Source of the DNA: Chromatiaceae bacterium
Lineage (GTDB): Bacteria; Pseudomonadota; Gammaproteobacteria; Chromatiales; Chromatiaceae
NCBI GenBank assembly: GCA_024235175.1
Contig: JACKMX010000003.1
Coordinates: forward strand, 558,001 to 622,000
Direction of reading: 5' to 3'
Length of the DNA: 64,000 nt
Numbering within the stretch: position 1 is the first letter of the stretch; every line of letters begins with the position of its first letter. A program made the position numbers and the translations under genes. Below are positions 60,216 through 64,000 of the stretch, piece after piece. The notes beneath the pieces are model-generated. The model worked only from the letters and a program-made list of their open reading frames with translations. It did not search any database and was not told where the DNA came from.

Positions 60216-62264
60216 ATGAAAAGACCGTCTGCACAAGGAGCTGGCAGCAAAACCGCCTCCAAAACGCCCATTGTCGTTTTATCCCTCGGCCTGCTGCTGT
60301 CAATCGGACTGCTGGCAGCACTGATCGTGCATATTGCGAGACAGTCAGGTTATGAGGAGCAATACCAGCAACGCGCAGCGGAACAGCGGCTGGTCTCGCA
60401 AAGAATTGAAAAAAGTGCATTGGCTGCAATAGCAGGAAATTCGGAGAGTTATCCGCAGCTGCAAGCCGCGCGCGATGAGTTCGAGCGGCTGATCAACGAG
60501 TTGAAAGCAGGCGTGCCTGCGCTTGGATTGCCCGCATCGCCAATGGAAGTTGTCAACGAGATGGAAGCGATGGATAGTGCCTGGCAACGGCTCAGAACGA
60601 ATGCGGATGATGTACTCTCCAATCAGCAGTCGGTTGTTGCAGTACGTGAATTTGCCGGCAGGATTACCGGTTCCATTCCCAGGCTGCAGGATCACTCCAG
60701 CGAACTGGTTGCGGATCTTGTCAGCGGTGGTGCGGGGGCAGATCTGGTGGCGCTTGCGTCCGAGCAGCTGATGTTGGCTGAACGCATGGATAAGAGTCTC
60801 GCGAAGTTGTTCCAGGGAGGAGGCGACATGGAGGCGGCCGTCGCCCAGATCAGCCAAGACAAACAGCGTTTTGGGCAATTGCTTGATAGCGTTAAAAACG
60901 GCAGTTCATCACTCAGTGCCGAGGCACTGCAGAATACAAAGGTGCAGCGGAAACTGGCTGAATTAAATGACGTATATCTGACAGTGGACAATAGCGCATC
61001 ACAGCTCATCGAAACCGTTCCCGCACTGCTGCCGGCGCTGAAAGCGGTTGGCCAGATCAGTGACAGCGCAGACGGCGTCAACAAAGCTGCTTCCGATCTG
61101 ATAGATGCTTTTGGCAAGGGTCCGGGTAGAATCAGATTCGGCGGTTTAGCTGCCGGGCCGCTGATGGTTGCTGCAGTCAGTATTCTCGGTGCGCTGCTGC
61201 TACTGCTGATAATGATCCTTCAGATCAACAGTTCGAAACGCAGGGAAGCGGACAGTAAACAACAGAACGAACGAAATCAGCAGGCGATTCTGAGACTGCT
61301 CGATGAGATGGGCGACCTTGCGGATGGTGATCTGACGGTTACCGCAACGGTGACCGAAGATGTGACCGGGGCGATTGCAGATTCGATCAATTATGCCATT
61401 GAGGCGTTGCGCTCGCTGGTAACGACCATCAACCAGACTGCGACCAAAGTTTCCAGCTCTGCCCAGGAGAGCCGTGCAACGGCGATGCATTTGGCTGAAG
61501 CCAGTGACCACCAGGCGGAACAACTGGTATCCACCACCTACTCAATTAAAGAGATGACTCTGGCAATGGACCAAATGGCGGCTGATGCCACCGAGTCCTC
61601 GGAAATCGCCCAGCGCTCTGTGGAAATCGCCGCGAAGGGTGCGAGCACCGTGCGTCATGCAATTCAGGGAATGGATACCATTCGCGAGCAGATCCAGGAG
61701 ACGTCAAAGCGTATCAAAAGGCTGGGTGAGAGCTCCCAGGAGATCGGGGATATCGTTGAATTGATTGATGATATCGCGGATCAGACCAATATTCTGGCGC
61801 TTAACGCGGCGATGCAGGCGGCTATGGCGGGTGAGGCCGGACGAGGTTTTGCAGTGGTGGCGGACGAAGTACAGCGACTTGCAGAACGTTCAAGTAATGC
61901 CACCAAACAGATCGAAGCGCTGGTTAAAACTATTCGGGCGGACACCAATGAAGCGGTGAGTTCGATGGAGAATACCACTCGGGACGTGGTTTACGGCGCC
62001 AAGTTGTCGGAAGATGCCGGTGAAGCCCTGAAAGAGATTGAGAACGTATCCCAGCATATCTCAGAGCGTATCAGCGCCGTCGCGGCTTCTGCCCAGAAAC
62101 AGTCCCACTCGGCAGGCCGGATCGATCAGACAATGGGGGTAATCAGGGAGATTACCACTCAAACTTCGGACAGTACCAGTCAAACGGCCGCCTCCATTGG
62201 GGTTCTGGCCGACCTCGCCGAAGAGCTTCAGCACTCGGTATCCGGATTCCGCCTGCCCAAATGA
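60216..62264 (+). CDS. pilJ: Methyl-accepting chemotaxis protein PilJ
   Basis: The 682-residue receptor has membrane segments near residues 22-43 and 313-338, a helical periplasmic domain with two PilJ-like modules between them, a HAMP region and a cytoplasmic signalling tip containing DIADQTNILALNAAMQAAMAGEAGRGFAVVADEVQ (split here), with the hairpin near residue 530. It senses surface or pilus signals and controls ChpA. The C-terminus lacks an obvious CheR-tethering pentapeptide. Confidence 0.93.
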   Translation: MKRPSAQGAGSKTASKTPIVVLSLGLLLSIGLLAALIVHIARQSGYEEQYQQRAAEQRLVSQRIEKSALAAIAGNSESYPQLQAARDEFERLINELKAGVPALGLPASPMEVVNEMEAMDSAWQRLRTNADDVLSNQQSVVAVREFAGRITGSIPRLQDHSSELVADLVSGGAGADLVALASEQLMLAERMDKSLAKLFQGGGDMEAAVAQISQDKQRFGQLLDSVKNGSSSLSAEALQNTKVQRKLAELNDVYLTVDNSASQLIETVPALLPALKAVGQISDSADGVNKAASDLIDAFGKGPGRIRFGGLAAGPLMVAAVSILGALLLLLIMILQINSSKRREADSKQQNERNQQAILRLLDEMGDLADGDLTVTATVTEDVTGAIADSINYAIEALRSLVTTINQTATKVSSSAQESRATAMHLAEASDHQAEQLVSTTYSIKEMTLAMDQMAADATESSEIAQRSVEIAAKGASTVRHAIQGMDTIREQIQETSKRIKRLGESSQEIGDIVELIDDIADQTNILALNAAMQAAMAGEAGRGFAVVADEVQRLAERSSNATKQIEALVKTIRADTNEAVSSMENTTRDVVYGAKLSEDAGEALKEIENVSQHISERISAVAASAQKQSHSAGRIDQTMGVIREITTQTSDSTSQTAASIGVLADLAEELQHSVSGFRLPK

Positions 62265-62337
62265 TGTGGGATCGGTACGCAGACCGGCTGCAACGACGTT
62301 CAGCCTATTGTCACTGTTTAGGAGTTGAAGAGCCGCG

Positions 62338-64000
62338 ATGAGGGATGCCCACGATCATAGCAAGCTGAAATGGATCAGGTCTGAGCTCGACCTGCTGCTC
62401 AGCCAGTCCAGCCGCGCTTTAGAGGATTATGCCGAGGGCATTGGTGGGAAAGAGCTGATCGGCAGTTGTATTGATCATTTACATCAGGTGCGCGGAACTC
62501 TACAACTGATGCAACTCTATGGAGCTGCCATGTTGGCAGAGGAGATGGAGCTGCTTGCCATTGCCATCCGGGATGATCAGGTCAGTCAGCAGAATGCCGC
62601 CATAGAGACATTGATGCTTGGTCTCGTCCACCTTCCTTCCTACCTTGAAAAACTCGAAGGCGGTGCGCGTGATATACCGCTGCTGGTGCTGCCCATGCTC
62701 AACGAACTGCGTGCTGCACGGGATGCATCGCTGCTGTCCGAAGTTGCGCTATTTGCACCCGAGCTAGAGCAGATTCTGGGATCCGATCAGATCGTCGGCG
62801 ATGCGAATCCGGAACTGCAGGAGCTGGCACGGCGGCTGCGGCTTAAGTATCACCAGGGACTGATCAAGTGGTACCGCAATATGGATGTCGATGACGGGCT
62901 AAAAACCATCGGCTCGGTGCTATCAGAACTGTCGCAGCATGCCGGGACAGACAAGGTCAGCCGCCTGTTTAAAGCAGGATGGGCTGTTACCGAAGGTCTG
63001 CGAGAGGAGGGGGGGAGTAAACCCGGGTTCGCGTTTAAGGAGCTTTTCGGCAAACTAGACAGGGAGCTCAAACGAATCATCGACGTCGGCGAAGCGCTGG
63101 CTGCGGAGGCGCCAACCAACGAATTACTAAAAAACTTTCTCTACTATGTGGCAAGTTCAAGCTCCGATAACGCGTTGATTGAGGAGATTCGTCAGTCGTT
63201 TGGTCTGAAGCAGGGTTTTTTCAGCAGGGAGGAGATTGACCGGGAGCGGCAATCGCTGCAATCGTTTGACCAGGATCTGTTGGGTTCGTTGCGCATCGCC
63301 ATCGGAGCTGATCTCACGTCAATCAAGGATGGACTGGACTTGTATATTCGCAGTGCCGAAAGTGATGTGACGCGTCTGCGGGAGCTGGAAGTGCCGGTGC
63401 GAAAAGTGGCAGACACGCTGGGCATGATCGGCCAGGGGGCACTCAGGGAACGTCTTAAGCGTCAGGCTGACTGGTTAAAATCGCTGGATGCTCCGGAGCC
63501 GATGATCGATGAACAGATGCTCATGTCGATGGCCGGGGATATCCTTTTCATCGAGACTTCGCTGGAAAACCTCGGCTCCTTCAGGCAGACAGCGGGCCTC
63601 CCCAGTGCGGCAGAGGCCGGCACCTCGCCTCAGCTCCCTGCAGGAGAATTTGAAAAGCTCACCGACTCGGTTATGCATGAAGCCGAGGTGGACATGGCGA
63701 AAAACCGTGACGCCATCGTCAACTACATTGCAAATCCTCAGGCACCTGAACTGCTGGAGGATGTGTCGGCCAGGTTTAAGTCCGTCGCTGGAGCCTTCAG
63801 CATCCTGAATCAGGAGAAGGCATCGAAATTACTTCATGGTTTGTCCCGTTTCGTGGAAACGGCGCTGCTGCCGGGAGGTGAGCTGCCGTCCTCCGAATAT
63901 CTGAATCTCTTTGCCGATGCCTTGACCTCGGTTGAGTATTTCATGGAAGGAGTGACGGAGGGGCGCGGAGCGCAACCGGAAATACTGCAGATTGCCGAGA
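62338..64000 (+). CDS. chpA: ChpA/PilL hybrid histidine kinase, N-terminal part; 3' end outside window
   Basis: The frame opens at an ATG (62338; GGAG about 16 nt upstream) and stays open for 554 codons to the window edge. The first 130 residues contain an Hpt-like helix with HLHQVRGTLQLMQLYGAAMLAEEME (His near residue 47), as in ChpA, and further Hpt-like repeats follow. ChpA is a very large CheA-type kinase with several Hpt domains, a kinase core and a receiver; only the first modules are visible here. It is the kinase of the Pil-Chp operon and follows pilJ by 73 bp. Confidence 0.9.
   Translation, partial: MRDAHDHSKLKWIRSELDLLLSQSSRALEDYAEGIGGKELIGSCIDHLHQVRGTLQLMQLYGAAMLAEEMELLAIAIRDDQVSQQNAAIETLMLGLVHLPSYLEKLEGGARDIPLLVLPMLNELRAARDASLLSEVALFAPELEQILGSDQIVGDANPELQELARRLRLKYHQGLIKWYRNMDVDDGLKTIGSVLSELSQHAGTDKVSRLFKAGWAVTEGLREEGGSKPGFAFKELFGKLDRELKRIIDVGEALAAEAPTNELLKNFLYYVASSSSDNALIEEIRQSFGLKQGFFSREEIDRERQSLQSFDQDLLGSLRIAIGADLTSIKDGLDLYIRSAESDVTRLRELEVPVRKVADTLGMIGQGALRERLKRQADWLKSLDAPEPMIDEQMLMSMAGDILFIETSLENLGSFRQTAGLPSAAEAGTSPQLPAGEFEKLTDSVMHEAEVDMAKNRDAIVNYIANPQAPELLEDVSARFKSVAGAFSILNQEKASKLLHGLSRFVETALLPGGELPSSEYLNLFADALTSVEYFMEGVTEGRGAQPEILQIAE

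Noticed and set aside
1..64000. CRISPR arrays, insertion sequences, prophage or defence islands
   Set aside because: No regularly spaced repeats, transposase, integrase or phage genes were seen; gene content and order are core chromosomal throughout.

Overview
The window is a chromosomal segment of a gammaproteobacterium. The gene orders are classical for that class: ftsY-ftsE-ftsX-rpoH, kdsD-kdsC-lptC-lptA-lptB-rpoN-hpf-ptsN, pilTU with yggS-proC-yggT-DUF167, gshB next to pilG-pilH-pilI-pilJ-chpA, and bioBFHCD. Three things point to a sulfur-oxidising lineage near the Chromatiales/Sedimenticolaceae: an oxidative-type (reverse) DsrA, a class III PHA synthase (PhaEC), and a YfhL-type 2[4Fe-4S] ferredoxin that closely resembles, from memory, the Allochromatium vinosum protein. 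The assignment is by recognition of protein families; no search was run. No rRNA, tRNA, CRISPR array, insertion sequence or prophage was seen, and the segment reads as core chromosome.

Layout. 1-2.1 kb: the 3' end of a hybrid histidine kinase (receiver + Hpt) overlapping an HD-GYP response regulator. 2.2-3.4 kb: dsrA standing alone, with no dsrB, between a terminator and its own leader. 3.7-9.5 kb: a polyhydroxyalkanoate region with phaB1 and phaR (minus strand), then phaB2, an HDOD protein, phaE and phaC (plus strand). 9.5-16 kb: hisG, comF, and the divergent biotin operon bioB-F-H-C-D. 16.1-23.2 kb: type I DAHP synthase facing a minus-strand cluster of thioesterase, phenylacetate-CoA ligase, indolepyruvate:ferredoxin oxidoreductase and type II DAHP synthase. 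23.3-27.2 kb: rpoH, ftsX, ftsE, ftsY. 27.3-32.1 kb: an M16 peptidase pair, rsmD, coaD, ferredoxin and a small Cys-rich protein. 32.1-36.8 kb: mutM and a Gld-like ABC module (ATPase, permease, GldG-like, DUF4340). 37.1-37.8 kb: a third phaB. 38.0-47.7 kb: a long minus-strand block carrying Kdo and LPS transport genes, rpoN, hpf and a regulatory PTS (ptsN, hprK, rapZ, ptsH, ptsI). 47.7-53.4 kb: DUF4426, DUF167, yggT, proC, yggS, then pilT and pilU. 53.5-58.4 kb: a PyrK-like flavoprotein, ruvX, yqgE, tonB, apbE, gshB. 58.7-64 kb: the Pil-Chp chemosensory operon, which runs off the window inside chpA.

How the parts fit. The PHA genes suggest carbon storage under control of PhaR, and a strong GCACTGCA/TGCAGTGC palindrome sits directly downstream of a sigma70-like promoter of phaB1. 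HPr, HPr kinase, EIIA-Ntr and RapZ form a PTS with no sugar permease here, which suggests regulation rather than uptake. The twitching motors PilT/PilU and their Chp control pathway flank the gshB cluster. The best regulatory observations are a near-perfect CIRCE (HrcA) operator laid over a consensus-like rpoH promoter, and a BirA-like inverted repeat over the bioB -35. The most unusual gene-content observations are the orphan oxidative dsrA, two unrelated DAHP synthases encoded tail to tail with one of them in an aryl-acetate/aryl-pyruvate gene cluster, and three acetoacetyl-CoA reductase genes with no thiolase in view.
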